Part shown: positions 28,170-36,566 of the stretch, piece by piece
Layout of the letters: each line of letters opens with the position of its first letter
How positions within the stretch are numbered: position 1 is the first letter of the stretch
Assembly: GCA_026625625.1 (NCBI GenBank)
Contig: CP113055.1
Coordinates: 3,455,001 to 3,519,000 of the forward strand
DNA length: 64,000 bases
Reading direction: 5' to 3'
Origin: Blastomonas sp. SL216
GTDB lineage: Bacteria > Pseudomonadota > Alphaproteobacteria > Sphingomonadales > Sphingomonadaceae
Made by a program: the position numbers and the translations under genes
The notes under the pieces: model-generated
What the model was told of the DNA's origin: nothing
Databases searched by the model: none
The model's input: only the letters and a program-made list of their open reading frames with translations

Positions 28170-28260
28170 GCCCGGTGTGCGCACCGGGCAAGATCAGGGT
28201 CTGGTTCTTCCTGACGCAAAAGGCAGTCGCGTGCCGGCTGCAACCTGCAGCCGACACGCG
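28170..28260. terminator. Two hairpins downstream of chemoreceptor 2, and the surrounding 550-base gap
   Basis: GCCCGGTG/CACCGGGC at 28170-28189, and a longer one at 28228-28260 (CGCGTG + CGGCTGCA pairing with TGCAGCCG + CACGCG around three bases, with one mismatch). They lie 80-170 bases past the stop at 28341 and may end its transcript. The rest of 27791-28340 is AT-richer, carries no believable gene and should hold the promoter of receptor 1. Confidence 0.5.
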
Positions 28261-28340
28261 ATTCTGGCGTCTTGGGGGGTGAATAGGGATGCAGCGCGGC
28301 GGCGCGGCGCGTGCCTGGTCACCGTGCCTTGCCGGGGACG

Positions 28341-30167
28341 TCAGAAGCTCGACCAGTCCTCCGCAGCGGGCACGGGTTTCAGCGCCAGATTGCCTGCAAT
28401 CTGCGGCGTGCGCACCGAAGGCCGCGCCAGGGCAGCGCGGACTGGCATGCCTGCCATGGCGGCGTGGCTGCCGCCCGTGTCGAACGTCTGGACCAGGCGG
28501 GCCAGTTCGCTTGCCTCATCGGCCAGGCTGCGCGCTGCCGCATTGGACTCCTCGACCATGGCGGCGTTCTGCTGGGTCATCTTGTCCATGTCGCCCACGG
28601 CATGGTTGACCTGTTGCAGGCGCAGCGCCTGGCTCTGGGCGGAATCGGCGATATCGGAAATGCGGCTGTTGATTGCGGCAATCCGTTCACCGATCTGCAG
28701 CAGGACCGATCCGGTTTCATCGACCAGCGCCACGCCCTCCGCCACCGAAGCATGCGAGGTGGTGATCAGTTTCTTGATATCATTTGCGGCATCGGCCGAA
28801 CGCTGCGCGAGCGCGCGGACCTCATTGGCGACCACGGCAAAGCCCTTGCCCGCTTCGCCGGCGCGCGCGGCCTCCACCCCGGCATTGAGCGCGAGAAGGT
28901 TGGTCTGGAAGGCGATACCGTCGATCACGTCGATGATGCTGGTGATCTCGGCGGCGGATTTCTGGATAGTGCCCATTGCTTCGACGGCGCGCTGGACGAC
29001 CTTTCCGCCGCTGGCAGCGCCGATATGCGCTTCGGAGACCTGTTCGCCCACCGTGGCGGCATTGTTGGCGGTCTGCTGCACCAATTCGGTCACCTCGCGC
29101 ATTGCCGCAGCGCTCTCTTCCAGATTGGCCGCCTGCTGTTCGGTGCGCTGGGCAAGATCGTTCGATGCCGATCGGATTTCCGATGCGCCGTTCAGAACAT
29201 TGCCCGCTGATTCCACCGTATGGGTCAGCACATCGCACAGCTCGGCGGTGGTGGTGTTGAAGCTGATCCGCAGCGCCTCGTAATCGGCGGGGAAGCTGGT
29301 ATCGATGCGATAGGTCAGCTGCTTGCGGGCGAGCGCATCAAGCCCCGCGGTCAGTTCGCGGACAATGAACGCCTGCTTTTCCTCGGCAGCGAGGCGCGCC
29401 CTGGACGCATCGCGGAAAACCTCGATTGCGGATATCATGTCGCCAATCTCTTGCACCGGCTTTTCCACATCGGCCCGGGCATTCAGATCGCCGCCAGCCA
29501 TCCGCCGCATCGCATCTGCGACCGACTTGAGCGGGGTGATTGCGTAGCGCGACAGCAGCACATTGGCGGCGGCGAGCATGATGGCCAGGGCAAGCCCTGC
29601 CAGCGCCATGCTCCAGAAGGCAAAGCTGGCCTGGCTTTCACCGCTCGCGCGTCGTTCTGCCTGATAGGCCGTGGTCTGGGTGACGAGCTGGTCGATTGCG
29701 CGGCGGTGCGCGGTATAGGCGGCGGCCAGGCGCTCGATGCTGGCAGCGGCACCGGCCTGGTCTGCACGCTTCAGGCTGGGCAGCAGATGGGCATTGAGCT
29801 CGCCATAAAAGCCCTTGGCAGGAGCATCGACCTTTTCGAGCTGCGACTTGAGCGATGGCGGCAGCGTCGAGCCGCGCCAATGCTCCTGGCGCGCCAGATA
29901 TTCGGCGTGCAGCTTTTCCAGCCGCTCGATATGGGTTGCCAGCTTGCGCGGCTCGACAATGGCCAGCCGCGCCTCCAGATAGGATTCGAGGATATAGACC
30001 GGCGGCGGCAGGATATCGGCGACCAGATCGGATGCCTGCTGGTTGTCGGCGACAACCGGACCGCCAACACTGATCGTGCGGATGGTGAAGCCGACATAAA
30101 GGGCGGCGGCAGCGACTGCGGCAAAAATGATGCCCGACCCGGTAAGCGTTGCCTTTTTGAGTTCCAT
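28341..30167 (-). CDS. Methyl-accepting chemotaxis protein 2
   Basis: Chemoreceptor of about 608 residues, a clear tandem paralogue of receptor 1. The N-terminus (KKATLTGSG), the DLVADILPPP(VYILES) segment just after TM1 and the whole signalling domain match closely. Periplasmic helices differ more, as expected if the ligand differs. The tail EDWSSF again looks like a CheR tether. ATG 30167 is supported by GAGGGGCGG and by the paralogue; a start 15 codons earlier is less likely. Confidence 0.93.
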   Translation of the reverse strand: MELKKATLTGSGIIFAAVAAAALYVGFTIRTISVGGPVVADNQQASDLVADILPPPVYILESYLEARLAIVEPRKLATHIERLEKLHAEYLARQEHWRGSTLPPSLKSQLEKVDAPAKGFYGELNAHLLPSLKRADQAGAAASIERLAAAYTAHRRAIDQLVTQTTAYQAERRASGESQASFAFWSMALAGLALAIMLAAANVLLSRYAITPLKSVADAMRRMAGGDLNARADVEKPVQEIGDMISAIEVFRDASRARLAAEEKQAFIVRELTAGLDALARKQLTYRIDTSFPADYEALRISFNTTTAELCDVLTHTVESAGNVLNGASEIRSASNDLAQRTEQQAANLEESAAAMREVTELVQQTANNAATVGEQVSEAHIGAASGGKVVQRAVEAMGTIQKSAAEITSIIDVIDGIAFQTNLLALNAGVEAARAGEAGKGFAVVANEVRALAQRSADAANDIKKLITTSHASVAEGVALVDETGSVLLQIGERIAAINSRISDIADSAQSQALRLQQVNHAVGDMDKMTQQNAAMVEESNAAARSLADEASELARLVQTFDTGGSHAAMAGMPVRAALARPSVRTPQIAGNLALKPVPAAEDWSSF

Positions 30168-30247
30168 TTTACCGCCCCTCTGATGTGCCATCGATTGCGT
30201 GCCATCCGACAATCGATTGCGACCGTGGTTTGTAACCGTGATTAACT

Positions 30248-30357
30248 CCCCCTATTTTGGGGGTAACGCCGTGTAGTTTGCCTCCCTTCAAGCAAAGGTT
30301 AACGTGGCGCGATATTCCCTTCATTTTGACGACAATACCCCCCTGATTTTCGGGGTA
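30248..30357. repeat. Pair of C4-5/G4-5 hairpins upstream of chemoreceptor 2
   Basis: CCCCC-TATTTT-GGGGG (30248-30263) followed by TAAC, and TACCCC(CC)-TGATTTTC-GGGGTA (30336-30357). They share a core of C-run, T(G)ATTTT, GGGGTA and lie 73 bases apart. They sit 80-190 bases upstream of the chemoreceptor start, so they may be operators or attenuator stems. No known motif is recognised. Confidence 0.4.
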
Positions 30358-30821
30358 GGAGCGCGTTGCCCAGCCACAAGCCGGGCATGTTGCCGGCGGC
30401 TTTTCGTCAACTTGTTACACGTCACAAATGCGCGGACAGCGCCGCAAAATCGACAAAAAGCCTATTGTTTTCGCTACTTTAAGCATGAGGCGCTGATCCT
30501 GACGCGGGCGGCTTTCGGCATGGTGCAGTGGTTAAGGGAAATGGTTAACAAACTGGCTTAAGGGCCATTGCGCTCACCCCGATCGACCAAATTGTAAAAA
30601 GTGACGGATTATAGCGGCTTTCGCGCCGCTTCCGGCTGTTTCGCGAGCCGCTGGCCGCGAATCGCGCAGTGGCGACCCCGGCAAAGCACGCACGGAACGC
30701 TCGGCACGGCTGCCTCGTAACCCCTTTGTCGGGATGGGAGACACAGGGGACAGCCTATGCATGTCAGCCTTGTATCGGCCATGGTGTCGACGAGCATGAG
30801 GCGCGCTTACAGCAGAAACGC
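30358..30821. other. Intergenic region without a recognised gene
   Basis: Between the hairpin pair and a possible small gene. The first 200 bases are AT-rich compared with the genome; the rest is GC-rich with short stems (e.g. GCGGCTTTCGCGCCGC near 30614). I looked for tRNA, tmRNA, SRP RNA and riboswitch motifs on both strands and did not recognise any. The short open frames here lack ribosome sites and codon bias. Confidence 0.4.
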
Positions 30822-30953
30822 ATGACCCGGGGCGGCATCTTCGCCGCGGTCGATGCGGATTGCGCCGATGCCAACCCGGCCCCTGTGCGGGATATCCTGT
30901 TTGCTTCGGGCGGATACAGCTCCAACCAGGCGGAGAGCGATACCCACGCCTGA
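30822..30953 (+). CDS. Possible 43-residue small protein
   Basis: The frame starting MTRGGIFAAVDADC and ending SNQAESDTHA shows coding-like base use: most third positions are G or C while second positions are not. The hairpin at 30966-30998 follows its stop. The ribosome site (AGCAGAAACGC) is poor and I do not recognise the protein. It could be chance in a GC-rich gap. A longer in-frame ATG at 30669 exists but its extra part looks non-coding. Confidence 0.3.
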   Translation: MTRGGIFAAVDADCADANPAPVRDILFASGGYSSNQAESDTHA

Positions 30954-30965
30954 TTTCTTGGGGCT

Positions 30966-30998
30966 GCCCGCTCCCCTGCACCGACAGGGGGTGCGGGC
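30966..30998. terminator. Strong hairpin at the end of the cbb3 operon
   Basis: GCCCGC + TCCCCTG pairs with CAGGGGG(T) + GCGGGC around a 6-base loop (CACCGA). It is 20 bases beyond the last stop of the leftward cco operon (31019). No U-tract follows in that direction, so it may stabilise the 3' end or need Rho. It is also positioned to end the possible small gene to its left. Confidence 0.55.
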
Positions 30999-31018
30999 GG
31001 ACGCTTATGGCGAACCGG

Positions 31019-31279
31019 TCAGCAGTGCGCGCCGCCGGGCTTGCCCAGGCCCTTGCTGCGCCGGTCGGTCATTGCATGGCAGGCCTTGGCGCAATCATTG
31101 TTCTTTTTCGGCAGCCCATCGTCCTCCTCGGGAATGATGACCAGCGTCGTGCCGCCATTGCAGTTGCTCATTTCGATCACGCGCCCGCTGGCCCGCGCGA
31201 GCGGCGCGTTGACCATGGCGAGCGCCACCAGCAGCGCACATATTGCCCCGAAGCCGCCCGGCTGACGAAGGGCGTTCAT
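31019..31279 (-). CDS. Small Cys-rich exported protein coupled to ccoS
   Basis: 86 residues. A signal peptide (about residues 8-30, GAICALLVALAMVNAPLARASG) would release a mature protein of about 55 residues with four Cys: one in MSNCNGG, two in NDCAKACHAM and the C-terminal HC. Its ATG overlaps the ccoS stop (ATGA), so it is translated with the cbb3 assembly genes. A metal-binding or thiol role in oxidase maturation is only inferred from position; I do not recognise a family. Confidence 0.65.
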   Translation of the reverse strand: MNALRQPGGFGAICALLVALAMVNAPLARASGRVIEMSNCNGGTTLVIIPEEDDGLPKKNNDCAKACHAMTDRRSKGLGKPGGAHC

Positions 31280-31440
31280 GGCCGCACCTTGATCTGGTCA
31301 GCCTCATCCTCGACCAGGATGCGCAGCGCTGCGCCATCCATATCGTCGAACTGGCCGCCCCTGACCGACCAGAAGAACGCCCCCAGACCCAGCAGGCCCA
31401 GCGACAGGGCAATGGGGATCAGCACCAGCAACCCGTTCAT
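31276..31440 (-). CDS. ccoS: cbb3 oxidase assembly protein CcoS
   Basis: 54 residues. One N-terminal membrane helix (LLVLIPIALSLGLLGLGAFFW) is followed by the family's short acidic tail (SVRGGQFDDMDGAALRIL). This size and the GQFDD segment are diagnostic for CcoS/FixS, needed to insert haem and copper into CcoN. It overlaps ccoI upstream and the small Cys-rich gene downstream by 4 bases each. Confidence 0.93.
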   Translation of the reverse strand: MNGLLVLIPIALSLGLLGLGAFFWSVRGGQFDDMDGAALRILVEDEADQIKVRP

Positions 31441-33572
31441 TTCAGCGCTCCTTTGAGTCTCAGCGCATTGCCGACAACAATCAGCGACGATCCCGACATG
31501 GCGATCGCAGCGACCAGCGGCGTCACCAGCCCGGCAAAGGCCAGCGGCACCGCGATCGCGTTATAGGCGATGGCCAGCGCGAAATTCTGCCGGACGATCG
31601 CCTGTGTGCGCCGCGCCATGCGGATCGTGTCGACCACCGGCATCAGCCGGTCGCCCATGAAGATGCAGTCCGATGCATTCTTGCCGACATCGCTGGCCGA
31701 GCCCGGGGCCATCGAGGCATGACCCGCCGCCAGCGCGGGGCCGTCGTTCAGGCCATCGCCGATCATCAGCACCTTATGGTCTGCAGCGCTGTTGCGGGCG
31801 ATGGCCGCAAGCTTGTCCTGCGGGCTGAGCCCGGTCATCGCTGTGAGGCCCAGCGCGCGCGCCACCGGGGCGACGGCGGCGGTGCGGTCGCCCGACAGGA
31901 TCATCGCATCCACGCGTTGCGCCCTCAGCGCGGCAATCGCCTCCACCGCATCGGGGCGCAGCACATCGGCAAAGCGGATGAGCGCGACGGGCTGGCCTGC
32001 GATGCTGAGCTCGCTCGCCAGTTCGCTGCCCGCTGCGGGGCCCTCGGGCCTGCCCAGCGTCACCGGCTGACCCTGCCACCGGGCGGCAACGCCAAAGCCC
32101 GGCGTTTCCTGGACCTCGTCGATCTGCGCGGCGTGGATGCCTTGCGCTGCGAGATCGCGGGTCAGCGCCGCGCTCAGCGGATGACGGCTCATCTGCGCCA
32201 GCGCGAGCAGGATCGGCTTGTGCTGCGGCGCTATCTCGGCAAGGTTGCCCGCGACCGGGCGACCCAGTGTCAGCGTGCCGGTCTTGTCGATCAGCGCGCG
32301 GTCGATCTCGGCCATGCGTTCGAGCGCGGAGCCATCCTTGATCAGCACCCCGCGCTTCATCAGTGCGCCTGCTGCGACGATCTGCGCAGCGGGCACGGCC
32401 AGGCCCAGCGCGCAGGGGCAGGTGATGATCAGCACCGCCACCGCGATCAGAAGCGCCTCGTGCCAGCCTGCGCCAGCGAGCATCCAGCCCGCAAAGGCGG
32501 TGAGCGCGAGGCCATGGACGGCAGGCGCATATAGCCGGGCAGCGCGATCGGCGATGCGGACATAGCGCGACTTGCCCTGCGAGGCTTCGCCCATCAGCCG
32601 GGCGATGTCGGCAATCGCGGTATCGGTCCCGGCGGCGGTCACGCGCACGCGCACCGGCGCGTCGATATTGAGCGTGCCGGCATGCACGATGTCGTCCATT
32701 GCGGCCTGTTGCGGCGCGCTTTCTCCGGTCAGCAGCGACAGGTCGATGCGGGTGCTGCCCTGCACGATCACGCCATCGGCGGCGAGGCGTTCGCCCGCCG
32801 CAACCAGCATCACCATGCCGGGCTGGAGCGCGGTCGCATCGGTCCAGTGGGTGTTGCCGTCGGGTCCGACAACCATCGCACCGGTGCCCATGTTGCGCAG
32901 CAAGGCGGTGACGCCGCCACGCGCGCGGTCGCGCATCACGCTGTCGAGCCAGCGGCCGCACAGCAGGAAGAACAGCAGCATCACGGCGCTGTCGAAATAG
33001 GCGTGGGCTCCATGGGTCGCGGTTTCATACAGGCTGAGCGCGGTGGCCAGCGTCACGCCGATGCTGATCGGCACATCCATATTGGTATGGCCATGCCGGA
33101 CCGCGCGCCAGGCCGAGCGGAAAAAGGGGCGTCCGGCATAGGCAATCGTTGGAAGTGCGATCAGCGCCGAGAGCCAGTGGAACAGATCGCGCGTCACGCC
33201 CGCCGCGCCCGACCAGACCGAGACCGAAAGCAGCATGATGTTCATCATCGCAAAGCCCGAGACCGCGACGGCGCGCACCAGTTCCTTGCTGCCCGCCGCC
33301 TCGCCATCGACATCCTTCGGGCCTTCGCCGATCGGATGCGCCTCAAAGCCAAGCGAGGTGAACGCGCCCAGCAGGTCGGGCATCTCGGCATCGGCGGTAT
33401 GGGCCAGGTGCACGCGCTTTTCGGTGAAGTTGACGCGCGCCGTCCTGATCCGGACATCGCGCACCAGCCCCTGTTCCAGCTTGGATATGCATCCGGCACA
33501 GCGAATGTCGGGCACGGCGAAATCGCGCTCGATCAGCGCTGCATCGGCAGAAAGGCGGGTCATCACGTTCAT
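31437..33572 (-). CDS. ccoI: Copper-transporting P1B-ATPase CcoI/FixI
   Basis: Inner-membrane copper exporter of 711 residues that supplies copper for the cbb3 active site. N-terminal metal-binding domain with CAGC (DIRCAGCISKL), membrane helices, the ion motif CPC (ITCPCALGLAVP), phosphorylation site DKTGTL and the hinge GDGLND. All catalytic motifs are intact. It overlaps ccoH upstream and ccoS downstream by 4 bases. Confidence 0.95.
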   Translation of the reverse strand: MNVMTRLSADAALIERDFAVPDIRCAGCISKLEQGLVRDVRIRTARVNFTEKRVHLAHTADAEMPDLLGAFTSLGFEAHPIGEGPKDVDGEAAGSKELVRAVAVSGFAMMNIMLLSVSVWSGAAGVTRDLFHWLSALIALPTIAYAGRPFFRSAWRAVRHGHTNMDVPISIGVTLATALSLYETATHGAHAYFDSAVMLLFFLLCGRWLDSVMRDRARGGVTALLRNMGTGAMVVGPDGNTHWTDATALQPGMVMLVAAGERLAADGVIVQGSTRIDLSLLTGESAPQQAAMDDIVHAGTLNIDAPVRVRVTAAGTDTAIADIARLMGEASQGKSRYVRIADRAARLYAPAVHGLALTAFAGWMLAGAGWHEALLIAVAVLIITCPCALGLAVPAAQIVAAGALMKRGVLIKDGSALERMAEIDRALIDKTGTLTLGRPVAGNLAEIAPQHKPILLALAQMSRHPLSAALTRDLAAQGIHAAQIDEVQETPGFGVAARWQGQPVTLGRPEGPAAGSELASELSIAGQPVALIRFADVLRPDAVEAIAALRAQRVDAMILSGDRTAAVAPVARALGLTAMTGLSPQDKLAAIARNSAADHKVLMIGDGLNDGPALAAGHASMAPGSASDVGKNASDCIFMGDRLMPVVDTIRMARRTQAIVRQNFALAIAYNAIAVPLAFAGLVTPLVAAIAMSGSSLIVVGNALRLKGALK

Positions 33573-34039
33573 TTCAGGTCCCTCCGGTAGCGCGCCTGAT
33601 CGCCGGCATGGTTCACCGCCAGCTCGATCCGCCAGCGGCCCTGCGGGAGCATCCTGGTGGAAATCATGCCGCCCTGGCCGTCGCCCACCATCACCAGCAC
33701 CTGCGAGGGCAGACGTCCGAGCGGGTGGTGGATCGTCGCATCGGCGCTATTGATCGCCAGCCTTGCGTCCTGATGCGCCAGCGTGACGCGGACATGGCGG
33801 GTGCGGTCGAGCCACACTTGCGGCTGCCAGCCCAGCCGGTCCTGCGCCTCGGCCTTGGCCAGCAGCTCGTTATAATGCTGGCTGGCGACATAGCTGTTAT
33901 CGACCACCGTTCCGCCGAAGCTCGACAGCGCGAGCCGGGCCATGGTGAAGTTGACCGCCATCACGATGACGAAAAAGCCGACCAGGATCGCTGTCATGTG
34001 CCAGCCGGTGAACGGGCGAGGGGCGGTGCGTGCGGTCAT
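33569..34039 (-). CDS. ccoH: cbb3 oxidase assembly protein CcoH/FixH
   Basis: 156 residues. One membrane helix near the N-terminus (GWHMTAILVGFFVIVMAVNF, in which GWHM is a family hallmark), then a periplasmic beta-rich domain of FixH type (HHPLGR ... GRWRIELAV). It stabilises early CcoN/CcoO/CcoP subcomplexes. It touches ccoG upstream (shared base) and overlaps ccoI downstream. Confidence 0.92.
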   Translation of the reverse strand: MTARTAPRPFTGWHMTAILVGFFVIVMAVNFTMARLALSSFGGTVVDNSYVASQHYNELLAKAEAQDRLGWQPQVWLDRTRHVRVTLAHQDARLAINSADATIHHPLGRLPSQVLVMVGDGQGGMISTRMLPQGRWRIELAVNHAGDQARYRRDLK

Positions 34040-35493
34040 TACTGTGCCTCCGGACGGTCGAACTGGATAGTATCGCTATCGCCGCGCGGGTCGCCGTCAC
34101 GGCCTTGCGTTGCGATGGTGAAGTCCTGGCGCGCCGGGCCATCAGATGGCGCGGCGACGAACAGGCGGACGCGGGTGACGCTGTCGGGCGAGATGGTCAT
34201 CTCTACCCTTTGCGCGGCGTTGGCGCGGCTTCCTGCCTCGGTCCACAGCTGCGCGCCGGGCAGGCCGCTGACGGTGATCGCCACCTTGCGCGGCCGCGCC
34301 TCCATGTTGCGCAGCTTGAGCGTGTAATTGTTGCGGATCATCCCGTCGGACAGCTGCACATAGAGCGGGCTGCGCTCGTGCTGCACGGCCAGGTCCAGCC
34401 GGGTGCGCTGGCCCAGCGTGAACAGCATGGCGAGGCCGATCGCGCACCAGATGGTGAGATAGATCATCAGCCGCGGGCGCAGCAGCGTCTTCAGCACCGG
34501 TTGCGCGGTGCCGCCGGCGCGCTCCACCGCGACATCGTCGAGTGCGCAATAGTCGATCAGCCCGCGCGGGCGGCCGACCTGCGCCATCACGTTGTCGCAC
34601 GCATCGATGCACAAGGCGCAGGTGATGCAGCCGATCTGCGGTCCGGTGCGGATGTCGATGCCGGTCGGGCAGACCGCGACGCACTGGTTGCAATCGACAC
34701 AGTCGCCGACGCTGCCGGGATGCGCGAGCGCCGACTTGAGGCTGCCGCGCGGTTCGCCGCGCCAGTCCTTGTAGGTCACCAGCAGCGACTTTTCGTCCAT
34801 CATCGCGGTCTGGATGCGCGGCCAGGGGCACATGTAGATGCACACCTGTTCGCGCATGAAACCGCCGAGCACGAAGGTCGTCGCAGTCAGCACGCCGACC
34901 GTGCCATAGGCGACAACCGCCGCCTCGCCCGTCCAGAATGCGCGCGTCAGCCTGGGGGCATCGGCAAAATACATGATCCACGCGCCGCCGGTCCAGAAGG
35001 CGATGGCGAGATACAGGCCGTATTTGAGTGCGCGCTTGCCGATCTTTTCGGCCGTCCAGCGGCCATTGGCGAGGCGGATCTGCGCGTTGCGGTCGCCATC
35101 GATCAGCCGGTCGACATGCTGGAACAGGTCGGTCCAGACCGTTTGCGGACAGGCATAGCCGCACCAGGCCCGGCCCACTGCGCTGGTCACCAGGAACAGC
35201 CCGATGCCCGCCATGATCAGCAGGCCTGCGACATAATAGAATTCATGCGGCCAGATTTCGATCTGGAACATGTAGAAGCGGCGGTTGGCAAGATCGACCA
35301 GCACCGCCTGATCGGGGGCATAGGGCCCCCGGTCCCAGCGGATCCACGGCGTGCCGTAATAGATCGCCAGGGTAACGGCCATGATCAGCCATTTCAGGCG
35401 GCGAAAGTTGCCGTCCACCTTTTTGGGGTAGACGCCCTTGCGTGCGACGTAGAGCGGGCCTTCGGCACCCGCAAGGGCGTCAGGGTTAGCCAT
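34039..35493 (-). CDS. ccoG: cbb3 oxidase accessory Fe-S protein CcoG
   Basis: Membrane protein of about 484 residues with four to five helices and two 4Fe-4S ferredoxin motifs (CVDCNQCVAVCP and CITCALCIDACD), plus a C-terminal Ig-like FixG domain. CcoG reduces Cu(II) to Cu(I) for cbb3 assembly in Rhodobacter. ATG 35493 has GGGGGAG upstream; the frame is open 19 codons further, but that part overlaps ccoP more and lacks a ribosome site. It overlaps the end of ccoP by 8 bases. Confidence 0.94.
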   Translation of the reverse strand: MANPDALAGAEGPLYVARKGVYPKKVDGNFRRLKWLIMAVTLAIYYGTPWIRWDRGPYAPDQAVLVDLANRRFYMFQIEIWPHEFYYVAGLLIMAGIGLFLVTSAVGRAWCGYACPQTVWTDLFQHVDRLIDGDRNAQIRLANGRWTAEKIGKRALKYGLYLAIAFWTGGAWIMYFADAPRLTRAFWTGEAAVVAYGTVGVLTATTFVLGGFMREQVCIYMCPWPRIQTAMMDEKSLLVTYKDWRGEPRGSLKSALAHPGSVGDCVDCNQCVAVCPTGIDIRTGPQIGCITCALCIDACDNVMAQVGRPRGLIDYCALDDVAVERAGGTAQPVLKTLLRPRLMIYLTIWCAIGLAMLFTLGQRTRLDLAVQHERSPLYVQLSDGMIRNNYTLKLRNMEARPRKVAITVSGLPGAQLWTEAGSRANAAQRVEMTISPDSVTRVRLFVAAPSDGPARQDFTIATQGRDGDPRGDSDTIQFDRPEAQ

Positions 35494-36415
35494 TATCGGC
35501 TCCCCCCTCGGGCTGAGCGGTGAGGACAGGAGCGGGAGCGTCCTCACCACCGCCCAAAGAATGGACGTAAGCGCTGAGCATCTTGATGGTCACGGCGTCG
35601 AGCTTGTCGTTCCAGCGCGGCATGACGCCATTGCGCGGGGCATAGATCGTCCGGGCGATGGCCTCGCGGCTGCCGCCATAAAGCCAGACGGCGTCGGTCA
35701 GCCTGGGACCGCCAAGCTCGCGAATGCCCTCGCCGCTGGCGCCATGGCAGGCGACGCAGTTCGCTTCGAACAGCGCAGCGCCGCGGGCCGAGGAGGCGCT
35801 GGCGCGCTCCTGACGGCTGATGACGCGGACATGGCTCACCAGGTCGTTGATCGCGGCGCTGTCAAGGATGCCGTCCTTGCCGAAGGCGGGCATCATGTTC
35901 ATCCGCGTCGCATCATGGTCCGGGTTGCGGATGCCGTGCGTCAGCGTCGTCTCGATCGCGGCCAGATCGCCGCCCCACAACCAGTCGTCATCGGTCAGGC
36001 TGGGATAGGCCCCGACCACGCCGGCCCCGCCCGCGCCATGGCATTGTACGCAATGCACCTTGAACGCGGCGCTACCGCCCTGGATCGCAGCTTCCATCAG
36101 TTCGTGCCTGGCCGGCAGGTCGGTGATCGCGGTTGCGGCGATCGCCCTGGCGATCGGAGCGCGCCGGGCCTGCTGGGCGGCCAGCTCCTGCTGCAGGTCG
36201 CCCCGGCTGGACCAGCCCAGCACGCCGCGCGTGGCGCTGTTGACCATCGGCCAGGCCGGGTACAGCACGACATAGACCAGGGCCCAGGCGATGGTCGCGT
36301 AAAAGGTCCACAGCCACCAGCGCGGCAGCGGGGTGTTCAGCTCCTCTATCCCGTCCCATTCATGGCCGACGGTGGAGGTGCCGGTGGGTTCGTCGATGCG
36401 GCTCTTGTCAGACAT
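35486..36415 (-). CDS. ccoP: cbb3 cytochrome c oxidase subunit III, dihaem CcoP
   Basis: 309 residues. N-terminal region with one or two membrane helices, then two cytochrome c domains, each with its CxxCH haem site (CVQCHGAGG and CVACHGASG) and downstream Met ligand regions (MMPAFGK, VMPRWND). It passes electrons to CcoO/CcoN. Its start overlaps the end of ccoQ. Confidence 0.96.
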   Translation of the reverse strand: MSDKSRIDEPTGTSTVGHEWDGIEELNTPLPRWWLWTFYATIAWALVYVVLYPAWPMVNSATRGVLGWSSRGDLQQELAAQQARRAPIARAIAATAITDLPARHELMEAAIQGGSAAFKVHCVQCHGAGGAGVVGAYPSLTDDDWLWGGDLAAIETTLTHGIRNPDHDATRMNMMPAFGKDGILDSAAINDLVSHVRVISRQERASASSARGAALFEANCVACHGASGEGIRELGGPRLTDAVWLYGGSREAIARTIYAPRNGVMPRWNDKLDAVTIKMLSAYVHSLGGGEDAPAPVLTAQPEGGADNG

Positions 36416-36566
36416 TGTCGTCTTCCCTGAAGATCATGTTGGCGGCGTCTTCGTGCAGCTGGCGCGCGCCCTTGCGGAATGGCCAGCCGATCAGGCCGAT
36501 GAACAGCACGGTCATGGCCAGCAGGCCCCAGCTGTCGGCAAAGTGGCGCAGGTCCTCATAGCTCAT
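36408..36566 (-). CDS. ccoQ: cbb3 oxidase subunit IV, CcoQ
   Basis: 52 residues, between ccoO and ccoP. It has one membrane helix ([16 protein letters not shown]) and a charged cytoplasmic end ([16 protein letters not shown]), as in CcoQ/FixQ, which stabilises the complex. Start ATG 36566 overlaps the ccoO stop (ATGA) and its stop overlaps the ccoP start. Confidence 0.92.
   Translation of the reverse strand: MSYEDLRHFADSWGLLAMTVLFIGLIGWPFRKGARQLHEDAANMIFREDDNV

Noticed and set aside
30304-30561. 85-codon frame in the AT-rich gap upstream of chemoreceptor 2
   Set aside because: No ribosome site, mixed base use by codon position, and it covers the second hairpin.
30560-30960. Structured RNA (riboswitch, tmRNA or SRP RNA)
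   Set aside because: A GCCACTG motif on the minus strand recalls cobalamin riboswitches, but the rest of the conserved core is missing; no other family matched.
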